Under the pieces are notes generated by a model that saw only the letters and a list, made by a program, of their open reading frames with translations, did not search any database and was not told where the DNA came from. Positions 1 through 8,586 of a stretch of 64,000 bases of DNA are shown piece after piece. A program made the translations under genes and the position numbers. The stretch comes from Altererythrobacter sp. B11 (lineage in GTDB: Bacteria > Pseudomonadota > Alphaproteobacteria > Sphingomonadales > Sphingomonadaceae), in contig NZ_AP018498.1 of NCBI RefSeq assembly GCF_003569745.1, forward strand, positions 310,001 through 374,000. The letters run 5' to 3'. Position 1 is the stretch's first letter, and every line of letters starts with the position of its first letter.

Positions 1-518
1 CGCTCCGGATCGAGCGTGGGCGCCCATTGCACGATGCCGTGGAACGCCGTCGTGCGCTGGCCCCAATAGGCCGCCTTCGCCTCGTCACGGCTGCCCCAGT
101 CCTCCCGCGGAGGGCCGGCGACGGCTTCGGGCGGCATGCGGTCGATGAAATGGCGAGCATAGCCCTGGATCACATGGTTGCCCTGCCAATCCGTCATCCG
201 GTCGATCCACATGACGAGCCCGCCGGTGGAGAGCCCGCCGAGGCAGTTGTAGCGTTCGACCAGCGTGACATCCGCGCCCGCCTTGGCCGCCGCCCAGGCC
301 GCCGCGCAGCCGGCGGGACCGCCGCCGATCACCGCCACGTCGCACTGGTGATAGATGTCGATGTCCCGCGCATCCTCGCGGATCGTGCCCCCGCCATTGG
401 GCGGCGGCAGGTTGCGGCCGGAGCTTTCGAACACGTCGGAACCGAGGAAGCGATCCTCCCCATGCCCTTCGATTCGCTGCATGCGCGGCCGTTCGCCGCC
501 GTTGTTCTGGTCCGCCAT
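1..518 (-). CDS. FAD-dependent oxidoreductase, 3' end beyond the window
   Basis: The reverse strand encodes 172 residues running off the left edge, so only the N-terminus is visible. After a polar leader of about 60 residues comes a Rossmann dinucleotide-binding motif (VAVIGGGPAGCAAAWAAAKA), an acidic strand end (VTLVER) and CLGGLSTGGLV, which is the typical start of the FAD_oxidored (PF12831-like) family. The ATG at 516-518 follows a purine-rich GGGAAGGCGAAGG stretch. The gene diverges from the TonB-dependent receptor beginning at 751, and the two may share control. The substrate cannot be told from this part. The family call is firm for the FAD fold and only inferential for the subfamily. 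Confidence 0.85.
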   Translation of the reverse strand, partial: MADQNNGGERPRMQRIEGHGEDRFLGSDVFESSGRNLPPPNGGGTIREDARDIDIYHQCDVAVIGGGPAGCAAAWAAAKAGADVTLVERYNCLGGLSTGGLVMWIDRMTDWQGNHVIQGYARHFIDRMPPEAVAGPPREDWGSRDEAKAAYWGQRTTAFHGIVQWAPTLDPE

Positions 519-678
519 CGCGCCTTCGCCTTCCCGTTCAGATGCTCACAAGTTTGCGTAACTACCTACTGGTATTCATATCGTCCACGCGTTCAAACCC
601 CCAATCTGCGCGCCGGAACGAAATCTTCTCCGTTGATCCGCGTCTCCAACTACGTATGATGCTACTATCTTTGGGCGT

Positions 679-694
679 CGGAACAGGTGTTCCG
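679..694. promoter_or_regulatory. Inverted repeat in the divergent intergenic region
   Basis: CGGAAC and GTTCCG form perfect 6-bp arms around the spacer AGGT, 57 bp upstream of the receptor ATG. The 232-bp region 519-750 between two divergent genes is otherwise without a gene. The position and symmetry suit a regulator-binding site, but no regulator is adjacent. This is inference from symmetry only. Confidence 0.35.
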
Positions 695-750
695 CCGGCA
701 GGGATTCGAAGGGCATGGCCGAAAAAGGCCAGCTCACTGGGGAGAGACAA

Positions 751-3700
751 ATGGGAAAAGTGATTCGGCCCCGCGGCCATAAGTCCGTCCTTGCATGTTC
801 CACCGCCATGCTCCTGCTCGTGCCCGCCGCGGCCCGGGCGCAGGACGCCGGAGCCAACGATCCTCCCCCCGCCCCTGCTGCCGCCCCCGCGAATACAGAC
901 GCGGCCGAACCCGCCGGCCAGCCCATCGTCGTCACCGGATCGCGCATCCAGCGGCGCGATTTCAACTCCGAAAGCCCGATCGTCACCCTGTCCGACACCT
1001 TGCTGGAAAACACTGGCGAAGTCGGGCTGGACCAGGCGCTGAACGAATTGCCGCAATTCGGCGGGGGCGCCAACCAGATCACCAGCGCCACCGATATTCA
1101 GGCCACCCCCACCAGCTCGCCCGGTATCGCCACGGTCAATCTCCGCGGTCTTGGCGCCAATCGCACGCTGGTCCTGCTCGACGGCCGCCGCACGCAGCCG
1201 GCCAACGCCAGCCTGGTGGTGGACCTCAACACCATCCCCGTGGCCGCACTGGACGGGGTGGAGATCATCACCGGCGGCGCAGCTGCCACCTATGGTGCGG
1301 ACGCGGTGGCCGGCGTGGTCAATTTCCGGCTCAAGCGCAATTTCCAGGGCGTGGAGCTGGACGGCCAGTGGGGCCAGAGCTTCCGCGGCGACGGCGCGCA
1401 ATACAAGTTCAGCGCGCTGCTCGGTTCCGACTTCGCCGATGGGCGCGGCAATGCCATGATCGGCCTCACCTATCAGAAGCGCGGCGGCGTCTATCTGCGC
1501 GACCGGCCGTTCTACGAAGCCGCCTTCACCGATCCCAACACGCCCGGCCGCAACGTATGGCCCAATTTCGGCGGCTTCAACGGCACCTCCACCCAGGCGG
1601 CCTATGATTCCGTGTTCGTGCCCAAAGGCTATGCCCCGGGGGACGTACCCAACGGCACGCAGCTGTTCTTCAACACCGCACCCACGGTGGGAGAGGCAAC
1701 GCTGTTCTCCGTCGCCCCCGGCTCCGTCAGCGGCGCACCCGCGCCCGGGTTCGAAGGAACGCTTTATCCGGACAACAAATTGCTGGCGGACGGCACGCTG
1801 TCGCCCAATTCCTATCCGGGCCTGCTGTCCAGCCCGATGGAACGCTATTCCATGTTCGCCACCGGCTATTACGAAGTGGCCGACAACATCGAATTCTACG
1901 TGCAGGGGAATTTCGACCAGAACGAGACGATGACCGAGATCATCGGCTATTCCCCCGCCTTCAACCAATGGTCCGTCACCGTGCCGCGGGACGGCGCGCA
2001 TGCGGTGCCGGATGAATTCGCCACCATCCTCAACAACCGCGCGAACCCGAATGCCCCCTGGTCGCTCTACAAGCAGATGGACTATCTCGGGCCGCGGCAG
2101 ATCAGCACCAACACCTACACCTATGAAGTGCTGGCGGGCTTCCGGGGCGACATCGATTTTCGCGACTGGACCTTCGACATCTTCGCCTCTCACGGGCGAA
2201 CCAATGCCACCACGCATTATCACGGCTTTGCCGACCTGGCGCGGTATCAGGATCTGATCAACCGGCCAAATTACGGCGCCGGGGCCAGCTTCAACAACGG
2301 CCGCACCGGTCTGCTGGCCACTTGCACCAGCGGGCTCAATCCCTTCCTCAACACGCCGGTGTCGCAAGACTGCATCGACATCATCGGTGCGCCGATCAAG
2401 ACGGTGTCGGACCTCAAGCAGAACCAGGCCGAGCTGAATTTGCAGGGCTCGCTGACGGAGATTCCCGCTGGCGATCTGCGCTTTGCCGCGGGCGCCGCCT
2501 ATCGCGAGAACAGCTTCTCCTACGAACCCGATCCGGCCATCTCCACCACCAACACCACGTCGCTGACCGTCGGCCTGTTCGACACCTCGGCCACGGAAGG
2601 CAAGACCACGGTGAAGGAGGTCTATGGCGAACTGCTGATCCCGGTGCTGGCCGATCTGCCCTTCGTCCAGTCGCTGACGATCAACGCGGGCGCCCGCTAT
2701 TCGGATTACAACACGGCCGGCGGAGTCACCACCTGGAAGGTGAACGGCGATTGGTCGATCAATGACTGGCTGCAGGTTCGCGGCGGCTATCAGCGGGCCA
2801 ACCGTGCGCCCAATGTGGCGGAGCTGTTCCAGCCTGCAGTGTTCCAGACCGTACAATGGCCGGATCACGATCCATGTTCCATGTTCACCCGCGCCGATTA
2901 CGGCAATGTCGCCAGCAATCCCAACCGGGCGCAGGTTCAGGCGCTGTGCACCGCGCTGGCCGGCGGCTTCCCCATTGGCGACAATTTCGCCGGCAACGTG
3001 CCCACCTATTTCCCCCTCGGGCGCGATCTGCAGCGGGGCAATGAGAACCTGAAGTCGGAAAAGGCATCCACCTGGACGGCGGGCGTCGTGATCCGTTCGC
3101 CGCTGGAAACCCCGGCGCTGCGCAACCTCCAGCTCTCGGTCGACTATTACAACATCAAGATCGACGGGGCGATCGCGCCGGCCTCCACCCAGGTCGTGTA
3201 TCAGGAATGCTTCAACGCACTGGGCAACAACCCCACCTACGATCCCAATTTCGATTATTGCCAGCGGATCTCGCGCAGCGATGTGAACGGCTTCTGGATC
3301 GCCACCGAAGCCTCGTTCGAGAACCTCGGCATGATCGCCACCTCGGGCGTGGACGTGCAACTGGACTGGAGCGTGGATGCCCCCGGCATCGGCGGCGATA
3401 CCGGCGCCTTCTTTGCCAATGTGCTGTTCAATTACCTCGAGAAGTACGAAGTGCAGAACAACCCCGGCGGGCCGGTGTTCGACTATGCCGACACGATCGG
3501 GGCCACCATCTTCAACCCGCCCTATGGGGCGCAGTTCAAGTGGAAGCTCAACACCACTGTCGGCTATGATTTCGGGCCAGGTTCGCTTAGCCTCAACTGG
3601 CGCCACACGCCCAGCGTGCGGCATTTCGCCAAGGCCACGAACCCGACTGCGGCGCAAAACGACATCAAGGCTTACGACATCTTCGATCTGGCAGCGAATT

Positions 3701-3876
3701 ACCGCCTGAATGACAAGCTGCAGTTCCGCGCGGGGGTCGATAATCTGTTCGACCGCGACCCCAATATCTATGGCGCCATTCCCGGCACCACTGACGCGGT
3801 GGGCGAGCCGGAGCCGGGCGGCTCTTTCGACGTGCTCGGTCGCCGCTTCTACATCGGCGCGAAGGTGAGCTTCTGA
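751..3876 (+). CDS. TonB-dependent outer-membrane receptor
   Basis: A 1041-residue TonB-dependent receptor that would import a ligand across the outer membrane using ExbBD-TonB energy. A signal peptide covers about residues 1-30 (basic start, then LLLVPAAARA before QD). The plug follows with IVVTGSRIQRRDF and the conserved LRGLGANRTLVLLDGRR, then VEIITGGAAATYGADAVAGV. The long beta barrel ends in NLFDRDPNIYG and a terminal phenylalanine (GAKVSF), as outer-membrane barrels do. The ATG at 751 is chosen over an in-frame ATG at 715 because GGGGAGAGA lies just before it. The plug style is typical of the large receptor families of sphingomonads. The ligand is unknown. A divergent FAD oxidoreductase may process it. 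Confidence 0.93.
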   Translation: MGKVIRPRGHKSVLACSTAMLLLVPAAARAQDAGANDPPPAPAAAPANTDAAEPAGQPIVVTGSRIQRRDFNSESPIVTLSDTLLENTGEVGLDQALNELPQFGGGANQITSATDIQATPTSSPGIATVNLRGLGANRTLVLLDGRRTQPANASLVVDLNTIPVAALDGVEIITGGAAATYGADAVAGVVNFRLKRNFQGVELDGQWGQSFRGDGAQYKFSALLGSDFADGRGNAMIGLTYQKRGGVYLRDRPFYEAAFTDPNTPGRNVWPNFGGFNGTSTQAAYDSVFVPKGYAPGDVPNGTQLFFNTAPTVGEATLFSVAPGSVSGAPAPGFEGTLYPDNKLLADGTLSPNSYPGLLSSPMERYSMFATGYYEVADNIEFYVQGNFDQNETMTEIIGYSPAFNQWSVTVPRDGAHAVPDEFATILNNRANPNAPWSLYKQMDYLGPRQISTNTYTYEVLAGFRGDIDFRDWTFDIFASHGRTNATTHYHGFADLARYQDLINRPNYGAGASFNNGRTGLLATCTSGLNPFLNTPVSQDCIDIIGAPIKTVSDLKQNQAELNLQGSLTEIPAGDLRFAAGAAYRENSFSYEPDPAISTTNTTSLTVGLFDTSATEGKTTVKEVYGELLIPVLADLPFVQSLTINAGARYSDYNTAGGVTTWKVNGDWSINDWLQVRGGYQRANRAPNVAELFQPAVFQTVQWPDHDPCSMFTRADYGNVASNPNRAQVQALCTALAGGFPIGDNFAGNVPTYFPLGRDLQRGNENLKSEKASTWTAGVVIRSPLETPALRNLQLSVDYYNIKIDGAIAPASTQVVYQECFNALGNNPTYDPNFDYCQRISRSDVNGFWIATEASFENLGMIATSGVDVQLDWSVDAPGIGGDTGAFFANVLFNYLEKYEVQNNPGGPVFDYADTIGATIFNPPYGAQFKWKLNTTVGYDFGPGSLSLNWRHTPSVRHFAKATNPTAAQNDIKAYDIFDLAANYRLNDKLQFRAGVDNLFDRDPNIYGAIPGTTDAVGEPEPGGSFDVLGRRFYIGAKVSF

Positions 3877-3909
3877 CCCGGCGGAGGAACCCCCCGATCT
3901 CCGCCGCTG

Positions 3910-3936
3910 CAGGCCGGGCCGCAAGGGCCCGGCCTG
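3910..3936. terminator. GC-rich hairpin after the TonB-dependent receptor
   Basis: CAGGCCGGGCC and GGCCCGGCCTG form a perfect 11-bp stem around the loop GCAAG, 33 bp after the receptor stop codon. Only a short TTC follows, so it lacks a full U-tract. It may act as a weak terminator or a 3'-end stabiliser before the next gene at 3987. Confidence 0.5.
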
Positions 3937-3986
3937 TTCGCGGTGGCACCGGCGTGCCATTCGAAAGGCGTGAAGGAGTCCCGCTG

Positions 3987-4541
3987 ATGCGCCCTGCCCT
4001 GCTGTTCACCGCAATTGTGCTATCCGCCATGCCGGGCGCCGCCCCGGCGCAGGAGGCAAGCGCTCAGGATGCTCTCGCGCCCTTTGCCGCCTGTGCGAAG
4101 ATCGCCGGCGATCGGGAGCGGCATCGCTGCCTCGATGCGGCGCTGCGCAGCACCGGAATTATCGACGAAAAGCAGGCGGAGGCGCGCCGGCAGGAGAATT
4201 TCGGCCGCACCCCGGCACAGGTGGAGGCTCGCAGCGAAAGTGCTGTCCCGCCTGCCCCTGTCGCTCCCGATCCGAGCCGCACGGCAGCGGCCGAACCCAC
4301 ACGGACGGCCGATCCGGAGCGCCAGCCGTTGCAGGCCACGGTGGCCTCTGCCCGCCTGATCGGCCGCGACCGGATGGTGGTCCGCACAGCGGAGGCGGGG
4401 GAATGGGCGTCCGTCGAGCGCGAAACCTTCCGCCGCACGCCGCGGGCGGGGGATCCGTTCGAGATCATTCCGGGAAGCCTTGGCGGCTATCGCTGCCGGA
4501 TAGAGCGCACCACGCTGTTCGCCTGCCGCCGGATCGATTGA
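3987..4541 (+). CDS. Exported hypothetical protein
   Basis: A 184-residue protein with an N-terminal signal peptide (MRPALLFTAIVLSAMPGAAPAQ). The middle, about residues 70-115, is rich in Pro, Ala, Arg and Glu and looks disordered. The C-terminal 70 residues look folded and contain cysteines in YRCRIERTTLFACRR; an earlier pair sits in CAKIAGDRERHRC. Disulfides in the periplasm are therefore possible. The start at 3987 is favoured by AAGGAG ten bases upstream. The N-terminal part (FAACAKIAGDRERHRCLDAA) resembles small exported proteins annotated only as hypothetical. I cannot assign a function. Confidence 0.75.
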   Translation: MRPALLFTAIVLSAMPGAAPAQEASAQDALAPFAACAKIAGDRERHRCLDAALRSTGIIDEKQAEARRQENFGRTPAQVEARSESAVPPAPVAPDPSRTAAAEPTRTADPERQPLQATVASARLIGRDRMVVRTAEAGEWASVERETFRRTPRAGDPFEIIPGSLGGYRCRIERTTLFACRRID

Positions 4542-4555
4542 GCGCCAGGCCGCCC

Positions 4556-5176
4556 TCAGCTGCGAGCGGCGGCCTGCCGCGGCGAAAAACCGCGTTGCGA
4601 CCTGTCGCCCTTCGGTGCCGGAACGGAAGGAGCAGCGCGCACGTCGGCGCGCAGCAGTTCGTCCACCACGCGCTCGTAATGCTGCATGGCGCGGCGCATA
4701 TCGTCCTGCGACGCAGCGCCCCGCTCAAGCCGCAGAACGACATCATGGGCTGCACGATAAAGCTGTGCCGCGACGCCGTGATCGACGGTCAAATCTTCGT
4801 ACCGCTGCCGGGAATCGCCCGTCGAAAAGCCGCGCATGGTCATGATCCGGCCGATCAGCTGGTCGGCGCGACGCAGGGCCTCTTCCGGGTGATGGGAAAA
4901 GTGATTCGTGATCTCGGCCCATTCCCGCTGGATGCTTGCGGCTTCCGTGGGCACCACGGGCCGGATGCGCACGGCAGAGGGGTGGGAATTGCGCATGCTC
5001 GCCGCTGGCTCGCCCCGTGACCGGCTTGCAGCAGCCGCGAGCACGCGGGCGTATTCCTCGCCATAGCGGCGGCGCAGCTGTTCGGTGTGTTGGCGGCGGA
5101 AGCTGCGCCAGATCGCCGCAGCGGTCAGCAGGATCAAGCCGGCAGCGATAACAAGCAAGGCTTCGCCGAGCGGCAT
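4556..5176 (-). CDS. Membrane-anchored protein of unknown function
   Basis: A 206-residue protein with one N-terminal transmembrane segment (GEALLVIAAGLILLTAAAIW) followed by a basic stretch (RSFRRQ), so the rest should be cytoplasmic. The body carries RRRYGEEYARVL and then a helical part with REWAEITNHFSHHPEEALRRADQLIGRIM, TVDHGVAAQLYRAAH and a late YERVVDELL. From memory this matches a widespread uncharacterised family with a YxxARV-like start and an HY/YRAAH helix, also seen in actinobacteria and acidobacteria. The ATG at 5174-5176 has GGAG upstream. A longer open frame continues upstream but is low-complexity basic sequence and is rejected. It is convergent with the exported protein ending at 4541. 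Confidence 0.72.
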   Translation of the reverse strand: MPLGEALLVIAAGLILLTAAAIWRSFRRQHTEQLRRRYGEEYARVLAAAASRSRGEPAASMRNSHPSAVRIRPVVPTEAASIQREWAEITNHFSHHPEEALRRADQLIGRIMTMRGFSTGDSRQRYEDLTVDHGVAAQLYRAAHDVVLRLERGAASQDDMRRAMQHYERVVDELLRADVRAAPSVPAPKGDRSQRGFSPRQAAARS

Positions 5177-5300
5177 TGGGTTTCTCCAGCGACCATGCGG
5201 CGATTCAAGTCCGCCGCATGGAAGGGAAACCCGTGACTCGCGGGCGAGTTCCGCCCGGCTTCCAACATAGGTTAAAACCGTGGGAGCCGGGCGGAGAAGG

Positions 5301-5789
5301 TCAGGCCGACTTCTCGGTCGCCGGCGCCGTGCTGGCGGATGCCGCTTCCACCGGCGCATCGTCGCGCCGATACATGTTGGAGATCAGCACCTTGTCCACA
5401 CCGGTGTCTGCATCGGGCAGGTAGTAGATGGCGCCGTCGGCGATGGCGAAATAGCCCGGCTTGCCGTCCAGATCGTCGATCATGATGCGGTTGCCGTCCA
5501 CCCGGCTGAACTTGCCTTCGCTCTCCTTGCCGTTGGCGGCGACATATTTGTAGCTGGTGTCTTCGGGGTTCAGCGTCACCTTGGCCTGCGAGCCGTTGAT
5601 GCGCGTGAGGGCATAGGTGCCGGCGTAATTCACCGAATCCAGAGCGTCAGCCGGAACTTCGGGCATGGCGGGCGCAGCCGGGGCGGCGGCCACCTCGGTC
5701 TGTGCCTCTTCCGCCGGCTTGCTGTCACCGCAGGCAGCAAGCAGCGCGAGCGGGGCAAGGAGGATGGCGGCGGCAAGCGGGTTACGCAT
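5301..5789 (-). CDS. Predicted lipoprotein, hypothetical
   Basis: A 162-residue protein with a lipoprotein signal peptide: MRNPLAAAILLAPLALLAAC, where the LAAC lipobox would be cut and acylated at Cys. A disordered Ala/Glu/Pro spacer follows. The folded part contains YAGTYALTRINGSQAKVTLNP and GKFSRVDGNRIMIDD, which look like beta strands of a small barrel-like domain. The start is set by AGGAGAT upstream of the ATG. The 3' end is 125 bp from the oppositely named neighbour at 5176, with nothing obvious between. It lies downstream of mccB in the same direction but with a 161-bp gap holding a palindrome, so it probably has its own promoter. Confidence 0.78.
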   Translation of the reverse strand: MRNPLAAAILLAPLALLAACGDSKPAEEAQTEVAAAPAAPAMPEVPADALDSVNYAGTYALTRINGSQAKVTLNPEDTSYKYVAANGKESEGKFSRVDGNRIMIDDLDGKPGYFAIADGAIYYLPDADTGVDKVLISNMYRRDDAPVEAASASTAPATEKSA

Positions 5790-5847
5790 GAAGATCTCCT
5801 GGGGGAAGTCGTAGGTCGATAGCCCTCTAGCCACCCCATTGCGCGCT

Positions 5848-5877
5848 GCACAATACGCTAATCGCCCCGTATTGTGC
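5848..5877. promoter_or_regulatory. Perfect 10-bp inverted repeat upstream of the lipoprotein gene
   Basis: GCACAATACG and CGTATTGTGC are perfect 10-bp arms separated by 10 bases. The site lies between the end of mccB (5951) and the start of the lipoprotein gene (5789), both leftward. There is no U-tract in the leftward direction, so an operator is more likely than a terminator. The AT-rich arms contrast with the surroundings. Confidence 0.45.
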
Positions 5878-5950
5878 GGTTTGCCGCGGCTCAGCACGGA
5901 TTCGTCTCAGCGGAAATGCCGCACCTGCGGCCAAGCCGGTCAGGTGTCGG

Positions 5951-7552
5951 TCACATCCTGAACACACCGAAGCGCGGCGCGGGCGGAATGGGCGCTTCCA
6001 GGCAGGCGGAAAGAGCGAGCGCAAGCACGTCGCGCGTCTGGGCCGGATCGATCACGCCATCGTCCCACAGCCGCGCGGTGGCGTAATAGGGATTGCCCTC
6101 GCGTTCGTATTTCTCGCGGATCGGCGCCTTGAACGCCTCTTCCTCCGCGTCAGACCAGCGATCGGAGTCGCGATGCACGGTGGCCAGCACGCTCGCCGCC
6201 TGCTCCCCGCCCATCACGGAAATGCGGGCATTGGGCCAGGTGAACAGGAAGCGAGGGGAATAGGCGCGGCCGCACATGCCGTAATTGCCCGCGCCGAAGC
6301 TGCCGCCGATTACCACCGTGATCTTGGGCACCTGCGCGGTGGCGACGGCCGTCACCAGCTTTGCACCGTGCTTAGCGATCCCCTCCGCCTCGTATTTCCC
6401 GCCGACCATGAAGCCGGAGATGTTCTGCAGGAACAGCAGCGGAATGCCGCGCTGGCACGCCAGCTCGATAAAATGCGCGCCCTTCTGCGCGCTTTCGGAA
6501 AACAGCACGCCATTGTTGGCCAGGATCGCCACCGGCATGCCTGCCAGATGCGCGAAGCCGCACACCAGCGTGCTGCCATACTGCGCCTTGAACTCGTGAA
6601 ACTCCGACCCGTCCACCAGCCGGGCGATCACCTCATGCACATCATAGGGTGCGCGGACATCTTCCGGAACGATCGCGTAGAGATCCTCCGCGTCGAATCT
6701 CGGCGCGCGAGGTTCACACAATTGCACCGGCGTTGCGTGGTGCATGCCAAGCTGGCTGACGATGTCCCGCAGGATGGTCAGCGCGTGCTCGTCATTCTCC
6801 GCAAGGTGGTCCACCACGCCCGATCTGCGAGCGTGCAGATCGCCCCCGCCCAGGTCCTCGGCGCTGATCTCCTCCCCCGTGGCGGCCTTCACCAGCGGCG
6901 GCCCGGCCAAGAAAATCGTCCCCTGCTCGCGCACGATCACGGTCTCGTCGCTCATCGCCGGCACATAGGCGCCGCCGGCGGTGCAGCTGCCCATGACGCA
7001 GGCAATCTGCGGAATGCCCAAGGCGGACATATTGGCTTGGTTGTAGAAGATGCGCCCGAAGTGATCGCGATCGGGGAACACCTCCGCCTGGTGCGGCAGG
7101 TTGGCGCCGCCGCTGTCCACCAGATAGAGGCAGGGAAGCCGGTTCTCCTGCGCGATTTCCTGCGCGCGGAGGTGCTTCTTCACCGTCATCGGATAATAGG
7201 TGCCGCCCTTCACCGTGGCATCGTTGCACAGGATCATGCACTGCCGGCCCGAGACGCGCCCGATCCCGGCGATCAGACCCGCGCCCGGCACCTCATCGGA
7301 ATAGAGGCCGTTGGCCGCAAGCTGGCCGATCTCGAGGAAGGGAGAACCTGGATCGAGCAGACGCTCCACCCGATCGCGCGGCAGCAGCTTGCCCCGGGCC
7401 ACATGCCGTTCCCGGCTTCCTGCCAATCCGCCAAGCGCCGCCTGAGCTACCTTGTTGCGCAGGTCCTGCGCCAGCGCGCGATTATGCGCGGCGCGCGCCC
7501 TCGCCTCCCCGCTGTCGAGGTCGAGCCGGGAGACGAGGGCGGGCGCACTCAC
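5951..7552 (-). CDS. mccB: Methylcrotonoyl-CoA carboxylase beta (carboxyltransferase) subunit
   Basis: A 533-residue acyl-CoA carboxyltransferase that moves CO2 from carboxybiotin to 3-methylcrotonyl-CoA in leucine breakdown; the length matches bacterial MCC beta (about 535). Recognisable segments are [59 protein letters not shown] and [17 protein letters not shown], and in the second half [19 protein letters not shown]. This favours MCC over propionyl-CoA carboxylase. The start is GTG at 7550-7552, overlapping the stop of the esterase gene upstream (GTGA), so the two are translationally coupled. The biotin-carrying alpha subunit is not in the window. The gene is also called liuB. It is the last gene of the ivd-esterase-esterase-mccB run. 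Confidence 0.93.
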   Translation of the reverse strand: MSAPALVSRLDLDSGEARARAAHNRALAQDLRNKVAQAALGGLAGSRERHVARGKLLPRDRVERLLDPGSPFLEIGQLAANGLYSDEVPGAGLIAGIGRVSGRQCMILCNDATVKGGTYYPMTVKKHLRAQEIAQENRLPCLYLVDSGGANLPHQAEVFPDRDHFGRIFYNQANMSALGIPQIACVMGSCTAGGAYVPAMSDETVIVREQGTIFLAGPPLVKAATGEEISAEDLGGGDLHARRSGVVDHLAENDEHALTILRDIVSQLGMHHATPVQLCEPRAPRFDAEDLYAIVPEDVRAPYDVHEVIARLVDGSEFHEFKAQYGSTLVCGFAHLAGMPVAILANNGVLFSESAQKGAHFIELACQRGIPLLFLQNISGFMVGGKYEAEGIAKHGAKLVTAVATAQVPKITVVIGGSFGAGNYGMCGRAYSPRFLFTWPNARISVMGGEQAASVLATVHRDSDRWSDAEEEAFKAPIREKYEREGNPYYATARLWDDGVIDPAQTRDVLALALSACLEAPIPPAPRFGVFRM

Positions 7553-8586
7553 TTCTTGTCGAGGTGCTTGGCGAAGAAGGGCAGCACGACCTCGTCGAAA
7601 CGCTGACCGATCTTGTCGGTATGCGTGCCTTCATAGGTCGCCCAGTCGTGCTTGATGCCGAACTGCTCCAGCTCTTCATGGATCATCGTATCATCCTTTA
7701 TGAGCCCGTCCTTCGTGCCCACGTCTGCCCCGATCGCGCGGAAGCTGCTCAGTGCCGGGATATGCGAAGGCACCATGGCGAGCGGCGAATTGTTGGCCCA
7801 TTTCGCGATCACCAGATTGTCCACCTTTCCGTCAGAGATCGGAAAATCGACATAGTAAGGCGGCTTCTTCGGATTAGGCGCCCAGGCCACTGCCGAAGCC
7901 AGGCCAGCGCGCATGCCGAAGCCGGCCTGGTCCACATCGGCATAGGGCACATTCGCCATCGCCTGCGCCGATTCCACCGTTTCCGTCCGCGGTGACACGC
8001 AGCAGGCGCTCTGCGCATAGATCGCCGCGAAGGTCTCGGGATAGGTCATCCCGACCACCCAGGTGCCGTACCCGCCCATCGAATGGCCCGCGAGGCCCCG
8101 CCCGCCGCGATTGGCGATCGTGCGATAATGGCTGTCGATATAGGAGACGAGGTCCTTTGCCACGAAGGCGCGGAAGTCGCCCGTGGTGACCGATGAGGAA
8201 TACATGCTGCCGCCCATCTTGGTGAGCGTGTCGGGGATCACGACGATGAATTCCTCGCCGCGTTCCGCCGAGTGGGCGACGGCTTCGGGCACATGCATGA
8301 AGTTGTAGAAATTGCGCCCGCTGATGGCGAAGCCGTGAAGGTAATAGACCACGCGGTAGCGCTTGTTCTTGTCCTTGGCATAGCTGGGCGGCAGCACAAC
8401 CATCACTTCACGCTTGGTGGAATTGCCTTCCAGATTGCCGGCCAGCGAAGGGCCGGGCACCATCGGCGCTTCCACGGTGATGCCGGCGGGCACTGGCGGT
8501 TCCGGCGCAGTGATGTTCTGCGCGGCGGCGGGTACCGCCAGCAGCGCGAGCGCGGCGATGGCCAGGCTCCTCGAAAACATCTTCAT
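7549..8586 (-). CDS. Secreted alpha/beta-hydrolase, esterase D-like
   Basis: A 345-residue serine hydrolase with a Sec signal peptide ([20 protein letters not shown]). The oxyanion region is VVYYLHGF, the nucleophile elbow is [11 protein letters not shown] and the likely catalytic His is in [10 protein letters not shown] near the C-terminus, as in the esterase D / Fes-type family. It is a paralog of the next gene upstream: both share NLEGNS, the same nucleophile elbow and a CC pair shortly after it (SACC). The ATG at 8584-8586 shares its A with the upstream stop (TGATG) and has AGGAGGGG before it; a TTG one codon earlier is less likely. It lies within the leucine-degradation run. The substrate is unknown. 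Confidence 0.88.
   Translation of the reverse strand: MKMFSRSLAIAALALLAVPAAAQNITAPEPPVPAGITVEAPMVPGPSLAGNLEGNSTKREVMVVLPPSYAKDKNKRYRVVYYLHGFAISGRNFYNFMHVPEAVAHSAERGEEFIVVIPDTLTKMGGSMYSSSVTTGDFRAFVAKDLVSYIDSHYRTIANRGGRGLAGHSMGGYGTWVVGMTYPETFAAIYAQSACCVSPRTETVESAQAMANVPYADVDQAGFGMRAGLASAVAWAPNPKKPPYYVDFPISDGKVDNLVIAKWANNSPLAMVPSHIPALSSFRAIGADVGTKDGLIKDDTMIHEELEQFGIKHDWATYEGTHTDKIGQRFDEVVLPFFAKHLDKK

Noticed and set aside
601-660. GGAAC...CGTT at about 622-642 as a general-stress (EcfG) promoter
   Set aside because: The spacing between GGAAC and CGTT is 11 bases, while EcfG promoters need 16-17.
562-3960. A very long open frame on the reverse strand of the first TonB receptor
   Set aside because: It is antisense to a clear receptor, and its translation is rich in Gly, Arg, Ile and Val with no domain. 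Such frames arise from GC-rich third positions.
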